From assembly GCA_934631995.1 (NCBI GenBank), contig CAKTYF010000074.1:1-10094 (forward strand): DNA of 10,094 nucleotides. The letters run 5' to 3'. This DNA comes from an uncultured Eggerthellaceae bacterium (GTDB lineage Bacteria; Actinomycetota; Coriobacteriia; Coriobacteriales; Eggerthellaceae). Every line of letters starts with the position of its first letter. The first letter of the stretch is position 1. This document shows positions 1 through 7,316 of this stretch, piece after piece. Below the pieces are notes generated by a model that ran no database searches, had not been told where the DNA came from, and worked only from the letters and a program-made list of their open reading frames with translations. The translations under genes and the position numbers were made by a program.

Positions 1-490
1 AGTTTTTCGCGTGGGCAATGCCAAAGTCCATGACCTTGATGTTGCCATCGGGCTGCACCATGATGTTTTGCGGCTTAATGTCGCGGTGGATCAGGTCCTG
101 GTTGTGAGCAACGTTGAGCGCCGAGCACACCTGCGAACCAATTTCCGCAACTTTGCGCTGGTTGAGCGCGCCGCGTGCCTTGATGCCGGTCTTCAGATCG
201 GTGCCGCGGATAAGCTCCATCACAATGTAATACGTGCCGTTATCGTTGCCCCAGTCGTAGATGTTCACAATGTAGGGGCTTTGCAGGTTGGCGGCAGCGG
301 CGGCTTCCTGCTTGAAACGCTGGGTGAAATCGGGGCTTTCTGCATACTGGGGCAGCATCACCTTTACCGCAACGGTGCGTCCCAACACGGTATCCTGAGC
401 ACGGTAGACTTCCGCCATGCCTCCCACGCCAATGCGTTCTGTAATTTTATAGCGGTCGCTAAAGACCCGTCCTACGAAATCGCCAGCCAT
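1..490 (-). CDS. pknB: PknB-like serine/threonine protein kinase, N-terminal part (runs off the window)
   Basis: This is the N-terminal 163 residues of a Hanks-type Ser/Thr kinase; the 3' end lies beyond base 1. Translation from the ATG at 490-488 shows a glycine loop GVGGMAEV (residues 21-28), the VAIK-type lysine in VAVK (K43), the catalytic loop HRDIKPQN (135-142, Asp137) and the DFG motif (155-157) in KVMDFGIA, so the visible kinase core is intact. A strong ribosome binding site, AAGGAG, lies 7 nt upstream (498-503). It is the last visible gene of the fhaA-fhaB-pstP-rodA-pbpA cluster, 43 nt after the transpeptidase stop. In mycobacteria this position holds pknA and then pknB. Only one kinase is seen here, and whether it carries a transmembrane segment and PASTA repeats cannot be judged. 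By family it phosphorylates threonines on cell-wall and division proteins. The kinase call is very secure; the PknB rather than PknA name is inference. Confidence 0.95.
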   Translation of the reverse strand, partial: MAGDFVGRVFSDRYKITERIGVGGMAEVYRAQDTVLGRTVAVKVMLPQYAESPDFTQRFKQEAAAAANLQSPYIVNIYDWGNDNGTYYIVMELIRGTDLKTGIKARGALNQRKVAEIGSQVCSALNVAHNQDLIHRDIKPQNIMVQPDGNIKVMDFGIAHAKN

Positions 491-497
491 TTCTTTG

Positions 498-503
498 CTC
501 CTT
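498..503 (-). promoter_or_regulatory. Ribosome binding site of the kinase gene
   Basis: AAGGAG on the minus strand, 7 nt before the ATG at 490. It fixes the kinase start and suggests independent, strong translation initiation rather than reliance on coupling to the upstream fusion gene, whose stop is 43 nt away. Confidence 0.75.
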
Positions 504-533
504 AAGGCTTTTTGCCGTTATCCCTATATCCTC

Positions 534-3290
534 TTACAAATTACCCTGAACCCGCAATGCGGTTTCCAAAATGTTTTTTGCGCGGCTTGTGGCAATACCG
601 CTTTCGCCCTTTTCAATGACAATCGCGACTACTACGCTTGCGTCATCGGAGGGGCCCATGCCCACAAACCAATAATTGTTGCCATCGTCAAGCTCCGCCG
701 TGCCCGTTTTGCCTGCAATCTGCACGCCCGATATGGCGGCTGCCTGGCCGGTGCCGTTGTTTACCACGCCTTCCAAAACAGTGCGCACGCGCTGTGCGGT
801 GGCGGCGTCGGTTGCTTTGAACAGTTTCGACGGCGAAGTGGTGTAGCTTCTCTCTCCGTTGGCATTATATATGCTATCTACCAGGTATGGCTGCTGTATT
901 ACGCCATCATTGGCAATGCCGCAGCCCACCAGCGCCATTTGCAGCACCGTTGCTTGCGGGCCGGCGGCGCTTTTGTGCGTGGCCGAAGTTTCACCCACGG
1001 GCTCGCCCGCGGCTGCCCAAGCGGTTTCCCAGGTGGTCATGTCGTTGGGGTCGGCCATAAGCGACGTGACCAGGGGAAGGTCGAAGTCAATGCTGGTGTC
1101 AAAGCCGAACTTGTCGGCACTGCTTACCAGCGTTTCCGCACCCAGTTGAACGCCCAGCTGGCCATATACGGTGTTCGAGGAAACTTCGGTTGCGCGTGCC
1201 AGTGTGATGGTGCCGTAATCGGTACTTGCGAAGTTCCTGACCGGCGCGTTGCCAATATCCATGGAACCGGGGGCGCTATACGTGGTGTCTTCGCTTGCCA
1301 TACCTGTTTCCAGGGCGCTGGTAAGCGTTACCATCTTGAACGTGGAGCCCGGCGCGTACAGGGCCTGGGTCGCGCGGTTGTACACCGACATGTTGCCATC
1401 GGTGGAGGAAAGTGCCTGGTCAGGGTTGGAAGCATCGTAGGTAGGCGAAGACGCCATGCCCAGCACCGCGCCCGTTTTCGGGTTCATGACCACGCAGGCA
1501 CCCGTGTAGCCGGAAAGTGCTTGCTCGGCGGCCTTCTGGATTTCGGAGTTCAGCGTGAGCGTGATATCGTTTCCCGCGGTGCCCGAACCGGTAACGGCAG
1601 CAAGTGCATCGTTCCAGGTGGCAAAGCTTTTCTTGCCGGTCAGCACATCGTTTTGCGACGACTCGATGCCGCTTGAACCGTACGTTTCGGAGAAGTAACC
1701 CACCACGTGCGCGGCGGTTGTTCCCTGCGGGTACTCGCGCGTGTACGTGCCGTCTTCGTTGGCGGTGCTTTGCGCCAAAATCACGCCGTCGCTGGTAGAA
1801 ATGGAGCCGCGCTGAATCTTCGCGTTGTTCAAAATAGTGTGGTTGTTCGCTGGTATGGCTTTGTAGTCGTCGGCTTTAACAACCATGATGCTAGTCAGGT
1901 TGCCCACCAACAGCGCAAACATCACGGCAAACACGCACATGCCGCTGGTCAGACGTTTGCCCAGTTGGAAGCGGCCCAGTGCGTTGTTGGGGCTAATGAT
2001 GGTGGTGGCCGAGGTGATTTCCTCGTCAAGGCTGGTGCCTTCATCGCCGCAGCGCATGAGCAGCGCAACGCAGATAAACGCCATGAGCAGCGATGATCCG
2101 CCTTTGCTTACCAGGGGAAGGGTCAGACCCGTGAGCGGGATGAGTTTTGTCACGCCGCCTACGATGATGAACGCCTGCAGCACGATGATGGTGGTCAGGC
2201 CCGCTGCCACAAACGAGCTCACGTCGCTTTTCGCGCGCGCCGCCGTGGCAAAGCCGCGAATGGCAAAGCTCAGGTACAGCAGCAGCAGTGCCGCGGCGCC
2301 TAAAAGGCCGGTTTCTTCGCCGATGCACGCGAAAATGAAGTCGCTTTCCACCACGGGGATAAGCGTGGACAGGCCTTCGCCAATTCCCGTGCCGAACAGC
2401 CCGCCATCTGCCAGGGAATACAGGGTTTGCACCAGCTGGTAGCCGGTGTTTTGCGCGTCGGCGAAGGGGTCAAGCCACGTTTGCACGCGCACTTGCACGT
2501 GCGAGAACAAAAAGTACAGCGCCACCGCGGCAAGACTTGCCAAAAGCAAGCTTATGACCAGGTAAAACTTTCGCCCGCTGGCGAAATACAGCATGGCAAT
2601 GAACACGAAGAAGAACACCAGCGCGCTGCCCAGGTCCTTCTCGAACACCACAATGACCACGGCAACCGTCCACATGAACAGCAAAGGCAGCAGCGTGCGC
2701 ACGTCGGGCAGCTCGAAGGGGCCCACGCGCCACGTGAACACCGAGAGCATTTCGCGGTTGCTTGCAAGGTAGCCCGCCAGGAACAGCACGATGGCGATTT
2801 TCGCGATTTCGCCCGGCTGGAAGCTGAAGGGTCCGAACGTGAGCCAAATGCGGCTGCCGTAGCTTTCGGTGCCAATAACGGGCAGCAGGGGCGAAAGCAG
2901 CAGCGCGAAGCCGATGACGGCCATAACATATTTGTATTTGGCCAGCTCATCGATGTTTTTTACCAAGATGAGCACGGCAATGAACGCTACTACGCCCAGC
3001 GCAAGCCACATGAGTTGCTGGTTGGCAAGGCCGGGGTTGATACGCGTGATGAATGCCACACCAACGCCCGTGAGCGCGAACGTGATAGGCAAAAGCGCGG
3101 GGTCGGCGCTGGGCGCTAGTTTGCGCACGGCAAGGTGCGCTACCACGAACAGCGCGAACATGATAAGGGGAACGGAGATGGCGGAAAGCCCCACTTGCTG
3201 GCCTTGAGTGATGGCAAGCATGATGAACAGCAGCACAATGATGGGCGCTGCTGCGCAGAGCAAAAACAGTTCTGTTGCTCTTCTTGACAT
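534..3290 (-). CDS. rodA-pbpA: Fused RodA/FtsW-type SEDS glycosyltransferase - PbpA-type class B penicillin-binding protein
   Basis: One uninterrupted 918-codon frame encodes two cell-wall enzymes that are usually separate. Residues 1 to about 412 are a SEDS polytopic membrane protein with about ten hydrophobic segments; the start MSRRATELFLLCAAA matches the usual RodA N-terminus. Its catalytic aspartate is D317 in ESDFIF, and it also has the conserved YGSRIWL, LDPFADAQNTGYQ and LPLVSKGGSS stretches. Residues 413-443 form a hydrophilic linker. A further membrane segment (about 447-470) and a penicillin-binding domain follow, with STFK (Ser649/Lys652), SSN (704-706) and KTG (861-863) intact. 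The SEDS C-terminus and PBP N-terminus should both face the cytoplasm, so the topology works. By family it would polymerise lipid II and crosslink the product. The start at 3290 lies 8 nt after the pstP stop; an in-frame extension to 3716 overlaps pstP and is rejected. The ribosome binding site is poor (GAGG 13 nt upstream), suggesting coupling to pstP. Synteny favours RodA over FtsW. Confidence 0.93.
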   Translation of the reverse strand: MSRRATELFLLCAAAPIIVLLFIMLAITQGQQVGLSAISVPLIMFALFVVAHLAVRKLAPSADPALLPITFALTGVGVAFITRINPGLANQQLMWLALGVVAFIAVLILVKNIDELAKYKYVMAVIGFALLLSPLLPVIGTESYGSRIWLTFGPFSFQPGEIAKIAIVLFLAGYLASNREMLSVFTWRVGPFELPDVRTLLPLLFMWTVAVVIVVFEKDLGSALVFFFVFIAMLYFASGRKFYLVISLLLASLAAVALYFLFSHVQVRVQTWLDPFADAQNTGYQLVQTLYSLADGGLFGTGIGEGLSTLIPVVESDFIFACIGEETGLLGAAALLLLYLSFAIRGFATAARAKSDVSSFVAAGLTTIIVLQAFIIVGGVTKLIPLTGLTLPLVSKGGSSLLMAFICVALLMRCGDEGTSLDEEITSATTIISPNNALGRFQLGKRLTSGMCVFAVMFALLVGNLTSIMVVKADDYKAIPANNHTILNNAKIQRGSISTSDGVILAQSTANEDGTYTREYPQGTTAAHVVGYFSETYGSSGIESSQNDVLTGKKSFATWNDALAAVTGSGTAGNDITLTLNSEIQKAAEQALSGYTGACVVMNPKTGAVLGMASSPTYDASNPDQALSSTDGNMSVYNRATQALYAPGSTFKMVTLTSALETGMASEDTTYSAPGSMDIGNAPVRNFASTDYGTITLARATEVSSNTVYGQLGVQLGAETLVSSADKFGFDTSIDFDLPLVTSLMADPNDMTTWETAWAAAGEPVGETSATHKSAAGPQATVLQMALVGCGIANDGVIQQPYLVDSIYNANGERSYTTSPSKLFKATDAATAQRVRTVLEGVVNNGTGQAAAISGVQIAGKTGTAELDDGNNYWFVGMGPSDDASVVVAIVIEKGESGIATSRAKNILETALRVQGNL

Positions 3291-3298
3291 GGGGTTTT

Positions 3299-4552
3299 CT
3301 ATGCCTCGCTTTCGGTTGTTGTTGCGGCGGCGGTGGCGGCGGTGCCACCGGTGGTGCCCGCGCTGCCGGCAGTGACGTTGGTTGCGGTTGCAGTGGCACC
3401 TGCGGCGCCCGCTTCGCCCGCGGCGTTGCTGGCATCTTCGCCACCTGCGGAAACGTTCTTGTTGCGGGCGGCGTCTTCCGCGTATTCCTGCGCCAAGCGG
3501 CGTGCTTCGTCCAGGTTGTCGGCCTTCACGCCATCGCCGCGCAGACGTTGCGCCAAACCGGCGTTCAGGTCGTCCACGTTGATGATGGTTTCTTCCACCA
3601 GCTCGCTGTTGTTTATGCCGAAGAATCCGCCGGCAACGCCCTGGTAAATGGCCACATGGCCGTTGCTTTCCGCCAGGTATGCCGAGGTCGTCATCCAGTG
3701 GTACACGCCAAAGCACGCGCCGCCCAAAACCGCCAACAGCAAAAACGCCACAATGCCTACAGTGAAGCGCGATTTGCGGCTGTGCTTGCGGATTTGCTCG
3801 GGCACGTTGCCCTCAATGTCCACCACCACGGCGGTAATGTTGTCGTTGCCGCCGTTCATGTTTGCGCGCTTGATCAGTTGGTTTGCGCAGCGCTGAGGGT
3901 CGCGAAAGCGCGTAAGGATTTCGGTCAGGTCGTCTTCGCTTACCATGTTCGACAGGCCATCGGAGCATAAAAGCAGACGGTCACCTGCGGAAACGTTCAG
4001 CTCGTAAATGTCGGGCACGGTATCAATGCTGCCGCCCAGCGCGCGCGTGATAACCGAGCGCTGCGGGTGCGTTTCCGCTTCTTCCGGCGTGATCTGGCCC
4101 GTTTCGATAAGCAGCGACATAAGCGAGTGGTCGCGCGTGATCTGCTGCAAGTGGCTTTGGTGCAAAAGATAGGCGCGCGAGTCGCCCACCTGCGCAATCA
4201 GCAGGCGCTCCCCCTTGACCATAGCGGCGGTGAGCGTGCAGCCCATGCCTTCGGCGCCATGACCGTCTTCCACGGCGCGCATAATGGCATAGTTCGCGGT
4301 GACCACGGCGTTGGACAGCGCGTTGGCGTCCAGCGTGGTGGGCGCTTGCTGCTCAAGCACGGTCACGGCAATCTGCGATGCCACTTCGCCGGCTTCGTGT
4401 CCGCCCATGCCATCGGCCACGGCGTACAGCGGCGGCGCTGCCACGTAGTTGTCTTCGTTGTGGTCGCGCATGCGGCCCACGTCGGTGCGCGCGCCGTACG
4501 CGGGAATAGCGCTGCTGTGTCGTTCGTTCAAGGGGATGGTTGCGTGGGACAT
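3299..4552 (-). CDS. pstP: PP2C-family Ser/Thr phosphatase PstP, membrane anchored
   Basis: A 417-residue PPM/PP2C metal-dependent phosphatase that reverses the kinase of the same operon. The catalytic domain spans about 18-247 and keeps the metal-binding motifs: RxxNED (residues 29-34), VADGMGGHEAGE (45-56, Asp47), GDSRAYL (123-129), CSDGLSNMV (196-204, Asp197) and GNDNIT (235-240, Asp237). A basic juxtamembrane stretch (RKHSRKSR, 255-262) precedes one membrane segment (about 263-285). An outside domain follows, ending in an Ala/Gly/Thr-rich tail (about 368-417) that is probably disordered. This is the usual PstP architecture. The ATG at 4552 overlaps the fhaB stop by one base (TAATG), which implies translational coupling. 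Three further residues or codons could not serve as a better start because the domain begins within the first 20 residues. Confidence in identity is high. Confidence 0.96.
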   Translation of the reverse strand: MSHATIPLNERHSSAIPAYGARTDVGRMRDHNEDNYVAAPPLYAVADGMGGHEAGEVASQIAVTVLEQQAPTTLDANALSNAVVTANYAIMRAVEDGHGAEGMGCTLTAAMVKGERLLIAQVGDSRAYLLHQSHLQQITRDHSLMSLLIETGQITPEEAETHPQRSVITRALGGSIDTVPDIYELNVSAGDRLLLCSDGLSNMVSEDDLTEILTRFRDPQRCANQLIKRANMNGGNDNITAVVVDIEGNVPEQIRKHSRKSRFTVGIVAFLLLAVLGGACFGVYHWMTTSAYLAESNGHVAIYQGVAGGFFGINNSELVEETIINVDDLNAGLAQRLRGDGVKADNLDEARRLAQEYAEDAARNKNVSAGGEDASNAAGEAGAAGATATATNVTAGSAGTTGGTAATAAATTTESEA

Positions 4553-4965
4553 TATTCGAACCTAACGCGAAACGCGACGTCGCCGGTGTTCACCACGTCG
4601 TTGTTTTTCAGGGAAACGGCGTTGGAAATGGGCTTGCGATTGACAAGCGTTCCATTCGCCGAGTTCAGGTCTTCTACGAAAAGGTTATTTCCCATCAGGG
4701 AAAACTTCGCGTGCATGCTGGATACGTAGCCCGACCCGATAACGATGTCCGCCTCGGGGCTGCGGCCAACGGTGATGGGCTTTTTCACGGGAATGGGCAC
4801 GCCCATGAGCTCTTTGGGGCCGTGCTCGACCGTAAGCGACCAGCTGCGCTCTTTGCGCCGCTGCCCGCGTACCAGGCCGATTCCCGTTTTCATAATGGCG
4901 AACAGGAAGATGTACAAAAACGCAACGAGTAGAATGCGTCCTGCAAACAAGACCACATCAATCAT
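4552..4965 (-). CDS. fhaB: FhaB/FipA-type membrane-anchored FHA-domain protein
   Basis: A 137-residue protein with one N-terminal membrane segment (about 5-27, hydrophobic, followed by basic RGQRRKER) and a C-terminal FHA domain (about 63-134) facing the cytoplasm. FHA signatures are VGR (66-68), SSMHA (82-86, where the family usually has SSRHA) and NSANGTLVN (101-109). FHA domains bind phosphothreonine peptides, so the likely partners are substrates of the kinase in this operon. Size and architecture match mycobacterial FhaB (FipA), which links the signalling proteins to division and elongation. The start ATG at 4965 lies 12 nt after the fhaA stop and has a good ribosome binding site (GAAGGG, 4972-4977, 6-nt spacer). 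The Met84 in place of the usual arginine of SSRHA is a mild oddity; the preceding Ser and following His are kept. Confidence 0.94.
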   Translation of the reverse strand: MIDVVLFAGRILLVAFLYIFLFAIMKTGIGLVRGQRRKERSWSLTVEHGPKELMGVPIPVKKPITVGRSPEADIVIGSGYVSSMHAKFSLMGNNLFVEDLNSANGTLVNRKPISNAVSLKNNDVVNTGDVAFRVRFE

Positions 4966-4971
4966 GGACGG

Positions 4972-4977
4972 CCCTTC
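4972..4977 (-). promoter_or_regulatory. Ribosome binding site of fhaB
   Basis: GAAGGG on the minus strand, 6 nt before the fhaB ATG and immediately after the fhaA stop codon. It supports the chosen start and shows that fhaB initiates on its own signal inside the operon. Confidence 0.7.
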
Positions 4978-6168
4978 TTACCTTTGCTGCTGCGGTTGCT
5001 GCGCGAAAACGTATTCCGTGGTGCCAATGGTGATGGTGTCGCCGTCGCGCAGGGGCGCAGAGGTGATCTCGCGGCCGTTCACCAGCGTGCCGTTCGTGGA
5101 GTTCTGGTCGGTAATGACCCAGCAGTCGCGGCCACGCGCGATGGTTGCGTGATAGCGGCTGGCGCCCATGTCGGCAATAACGATGTCGTTGTCGGTTTCG
5201 CGACCGAGCTTGACGTTTGCGGCGCTCAAAGTGAAGCGCTTGCCCGTGATGTGCTCGGTGAGCGTGGCACGCAACGGTTGCGCCTGGGGAAGGTCCATGT
5301 GGGGGCGTGCGCCGGCTGCTGCCGCTGCTCCGGCAGCTGCTGCGCCCGCGGCTGCACCTGCAGCTCCGGCTGCTGCGACTGCGGCGGCTCCGGCTGCGCC
5401 GGCTGCTCCGGCGACGGCTGCGGCACCAGCGGCTGCGACTGCGGAGGCACCTGCCGCTGCGACTGCGGCGCCCGCACCCAAGCCGGCTGCTCCGGCGGCA
5501 CGGCCCCGCGGCGCGTCGCCGTCAAGGGAGAACTGCTCGTAGCCGTCTTCGCTCGAGTAGTCGTCGTAGCCGTTGGCGCCTGCGCTGCTGTTTGCGTCGC
5601 GCGTGGTGTAGTCGTTGAAACTGCTGTACTCGTCGTACTCATCGTACGTGTCGTAGGGGTCGGCTTCGTAGGGCTGCGGAGCGCGTCGAGAATGGTCGAT
5701 ATGTTGCATCTGAGCAGGGTTTTCGCGCCCTGCACGTGCGCCGTGACCTTCGAATCCGTAACGTGCCATTTCTTCATCGCGCAAACGAGAAACAATGGGC
5801 GAGGCCACGCATTCGGCAATAACGTCGAACTTGCCGTGCTTGAGCGCGGGATCGGCAATGAAGCGCACGAGCGGCTTTCCGTCAAGCGACAAGCCCGTAT
5901 CGTGAGCGCGCGCAACAAGGTACGTTTCCGTTTCGCCCGCCAGCGTGGGGTAGTATCCAAACAGGCGATGGTCGTCGTCTTCGTTGACCAAAACGGTGTA
6001 AAGCGTGGGGGCAATCTGCTTGCCGGCGCCCACCATCTTGTTCCGCTTCATTTGCTTTTCGCATTGTTTAGCTATCTGAACAGGGGAAATAGGTGCGCTG
6101 ATCATTCTGTCCGCGGCACCTTCAATGGTGTCTTCCATTTTATTTTCTACGCGCGAAAAAAACCCCAT
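4978..6168 (-). CDS. fhaA: FhaA: DUF3662 domain plus FHA domain protein
   Basis: A 396-residue cytoplasmic signalling protein and first gene of the operon. Residues 1 to about 130 form the FhaA N-terminal domain (DUF3662), starting MGFFSRVENKMEDTIEGAADR as in mycobacterial FhaA, where this domain docks onto cell-wall machinery. A Tyr/Asp-rich low-complexity stretch (about 168-215) follows, then an almost pure Ala/Gly tract (223-287), then the FHA domain (about 298-390). The FHA domain has LGRE (321-324, Arg323), ASRYHA (336-341, with Ser337, Arg338 and His340) and NSTNGTLVNG (356-365). The FHA domain should read phosphothreonines written by the operon kinase and erased by PstP. The start ATG has a strong ribosome binding site (AAAGGAG, 6174-6180, 5-nt spacer). 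Domain order matches the family; the long Ala/Gly linker is unusual. The antisense frame across this gene is also open, but that is a shadow of GC-rich codon use. Confidence 0.95.
   Translation of the reverse strand: MGFFSRVENKMEDTIEGAADRMISAPISPVQIAKQCEKQMKRNKMVGAGKQIAPTLYTVLVNEDDDHRLFGYYPTLAGETETYLVARAHDTGLSLDGKPLVRFIADPALKHGKFDVIAECVASPIVSRLRDEEMARYGFEGHGARAGRENPAQMQHIDHSRRAPQPYEADPYDTYDEYDEYSSFNDYTTRDANSSAGANGYDDYSSEDGYEQFSLDGDAPRGRAAGAAGLGAGAAVAAAGASAVAAAGAAAVAGAAGAAGAAAVAAAGAAGAAAGAAAAGAAAAAGARPHMDLPQAQPLRATLTEHITGKRFTLSAANVKLGRETDNDIVIADMGASRYHATIARGRDCWVITDQNSTNGTLVNGREITSAPLRDGDTITIGTTEYVFAQQPQQQR
5308..5502 (-). repeat. Ala/Gly low-complexity coding repeat within fhaA
   Basis: About 65 consecutive codons (residues 223-287) encode Ala and Gly with only a few Val, Ser and Leu. 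They are written as irregular GCN/GGN triplets with short internal direct repeats. The tract joins the Tyr/Asp-rich linker to the FHA domain. It probably acts as a flexible or helical spacer and may vary in length between strains through slippage or recombination. Confidence 0.85.
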
Positions 6169-6173
6169 GAGTG

Positions 6174-6180
6174 CTCCTTT
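6174..6180 (-). promoter_or_regulatory. Ribosome binding site of fhaA
   Basis: AAAGGAG on the minus strand with a 5-nt spacer to the fhaA ATG. It is a near-consensus Shine-Dalgarno sequence and sets the start of the first gene of the operon. Confidence 0.8.
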
Positions 6181-6240
6181 AAATCAAATGCTGCGTATTA
6201 AGGGCATTTTTACATATCATCCTATTGTGCCATTTTATAA
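6181..6240 (-). promoter_or_regulatory. AT-rich leader, probable promoter region of the fhaA operon
   Basis: This 60-nt stretch just upstream of fhaA is clearly richer in A and T than its surroundings and is the only sizeable gap before the operon, so the main promoter is expected here or slightly upstream. On the minus strand several -10-like hexamers can be read (TATAAA near 6239, TATGTA near 6215, TAATAC near 6200). None is paired with a convincing -35 box at 17 nt, so no single promoter is assigned. Confidence 0.35.
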
Positions 6241-6291
6241 GGCGCGCCGCACACGCGCCGTGCTTTTTTCACGGAGAAGCCACGTTTTGCT

Positions 6292-6313
6292 GCGTGCGAA
6301 GTTGTTCGCACGC
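6292..6313. terminator. Perfect 9-bp hairpin, possible terminator or structured element downstream of the permease gene
   Basis: GCGTGCGAA (6292-6300) and TTCGCACGC (6305-6313) form a perfect 9-bp stem with a 4-nt loop. It lies about 185 nt downstream of the permease stop codon and upstream of the fhaA leader, so it could separate the two minus-strand units. There is no T-run directly after the stem on either strand, so a classic intrinsic terminator is not supported. It could instead be a protein-binding palindrome. Confidence 0.35.
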
Positions 6314-6497
6314 GTCCCCCTGCGGCGTTCTGTGGGTTTGGGAGCGCGGTGCTGGTCCCGGCGTGTGGCGGTGGCATCCAGGGCCGGAGTCGCGGAAGGG
6401 ATTGGCGCGCCGGGGAAGGCGTGCCGACGGAAGGTGTGTTCCGGAACGTCGCGGAAGGGGTTGCGCGGCGGCGCTGCGGAAGAAATTAGCGCGGCGC

Positions 6498-7316
6498 TTA
6501 CGCTTGCGTGACCAGCTCAGAGATCAGGCGAATCGCAAAGAGCACCAGCACGACAAGCATGATGGGACGCACGATGGCGCTTCCCTTCTCCGTAAATTGC
6601 GTTGAGCCAATGTAGCTGCCCGCCATGTTGAACAGGCCGCCGATGATTCCCAGCGTGAACAGGCATGTTCCGTTGTAAGCGAAAACGGCCAGCGCGGTTA
6701 GGTTCGTGGTCAGGTTCACGCTTTTCGTCACGCCCGCCGCGCGGCGCGCTCCCAGGCCGCCAACGCTGGTGAGCAGCAGCATGAGAAACGTGCCGGTGCC
6801 AGGGCCGTAGAAGCCGTCGTATGCGCCAATGACCAGCGAAACCGCCAGGCAAATCGCGAGCGTTTTCCGGCGCGACCAGTCGGCGTCGGCTTGTCCCAGG
6901 TTTTTGTGGCGCAGCACGTAAAAGCCCGCAATGGGAATGACGATCAGCATGAAGATGCGCAGGAAAGTGTCAGAGGCCAAAAGGCTCAGGTTCGCGCCAA
7001 TGTCCGACCCGATGAGCGCAACCACCACGCACGGCGCGCACAGCCACGCCACCATGTAGCCCTGCCGCGCGTATTTCACGGTTGCCACGATGGTGCCCAT
7101 GGCAGACGAGACCTTGTTCGTGCCAATGGCCAGGTGAAGCGGCAATCCCGTAACGGCGAACGCAGGCAGGGCAATCAGGCCGCCACCGCCGGCAATCGAG
7201 TCCACGTATCCCGCCAGGAACGATCCGCCGATGATTACCAAAATGCCCCACCAGGGAATGAGCCCATCGGCGGTCACGATTGAAGATATGAGTGCGAAAA
7301 AATCCATGCGGTGCAC
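6498..7316 (-). CDS. TauE/SafE-family (YfcA-like) membrane permease
   Basis: A 272-residue polytopic membrane protein of the TauE/SafE (TSUP) family, whose members are linked to transport of sulfite, sulfonates or other small organic anions. Both half-repeat signatures are present: GYVDSIAGGGGLIALPAFAV (residues 36-55) near the N-terminus and GAYDGFYGPGTGTFLMLLLT (164-183) in the second half. About eight hydrophobic segments are seen, with a charged cytoplasmic loop at about 136-152. Length and motifs resemble E. coli YfcA, whose substrate is not firmly known. The start chosen is the GTG at 7316, because an AGGA lies 4 nt upstream; the ATG at 7307, three codons later, is the alternative. The gene is on the same strand as the fhaA operon but is separated from it by 329 nt and is probably transcribed independently. 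No neighbouring gene hints at the substrate. Confidence 0.9.
   Translation of the reverse strand: MHRMDFFALISSIVTADGLIPWWGILVIIGGSFLAGYVDSIAGGGGLIALPAFAVTGLPLHLAIGTNKVSSAMGTIVATVKYARQGYMVAWLCAPCVVVALIGSDIGANLSLLASDTFLRIFMLIVIPIAGFYVLRHKNLGQADADWSRRKTLAICLAVSLVIGAYDGFYGPGTGTFLMLLLTSVGGLGARRAAGVTKSVNLTTNLTALAVFAYNGTCLFTLGIIGGLFNMAGSYIGSTQFTEKGSAIVRPIMLVVLVLFAIRLISELVTQA

Noticed and set aside
495..1676. Long plus-strand open frame antisense to the transpeptidase
   Set aside because: No ribosome binding site and no domain; it mirrors codon bias of the real gene on the other strand.
3291..3716. In-frame upstream extension of the SEDS-PBP gene to a 1060-residue product
   Set aside because: The extra 142 residues are Arg-rich, unlike any SEDS N-terminus, and overlap the well-supported pstP gene. 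The protein starting at 3290 begins exactly where RodA homologues begin.
4984..6201. 405-codon plus-strand open frame antisense to fhaA
   Set aside because: Translation is Cys/Gly-rich nonsense across the Ala/Gly tract; the minus-strand gene has intact domains, a ribosome binding site and conserved neighbours.
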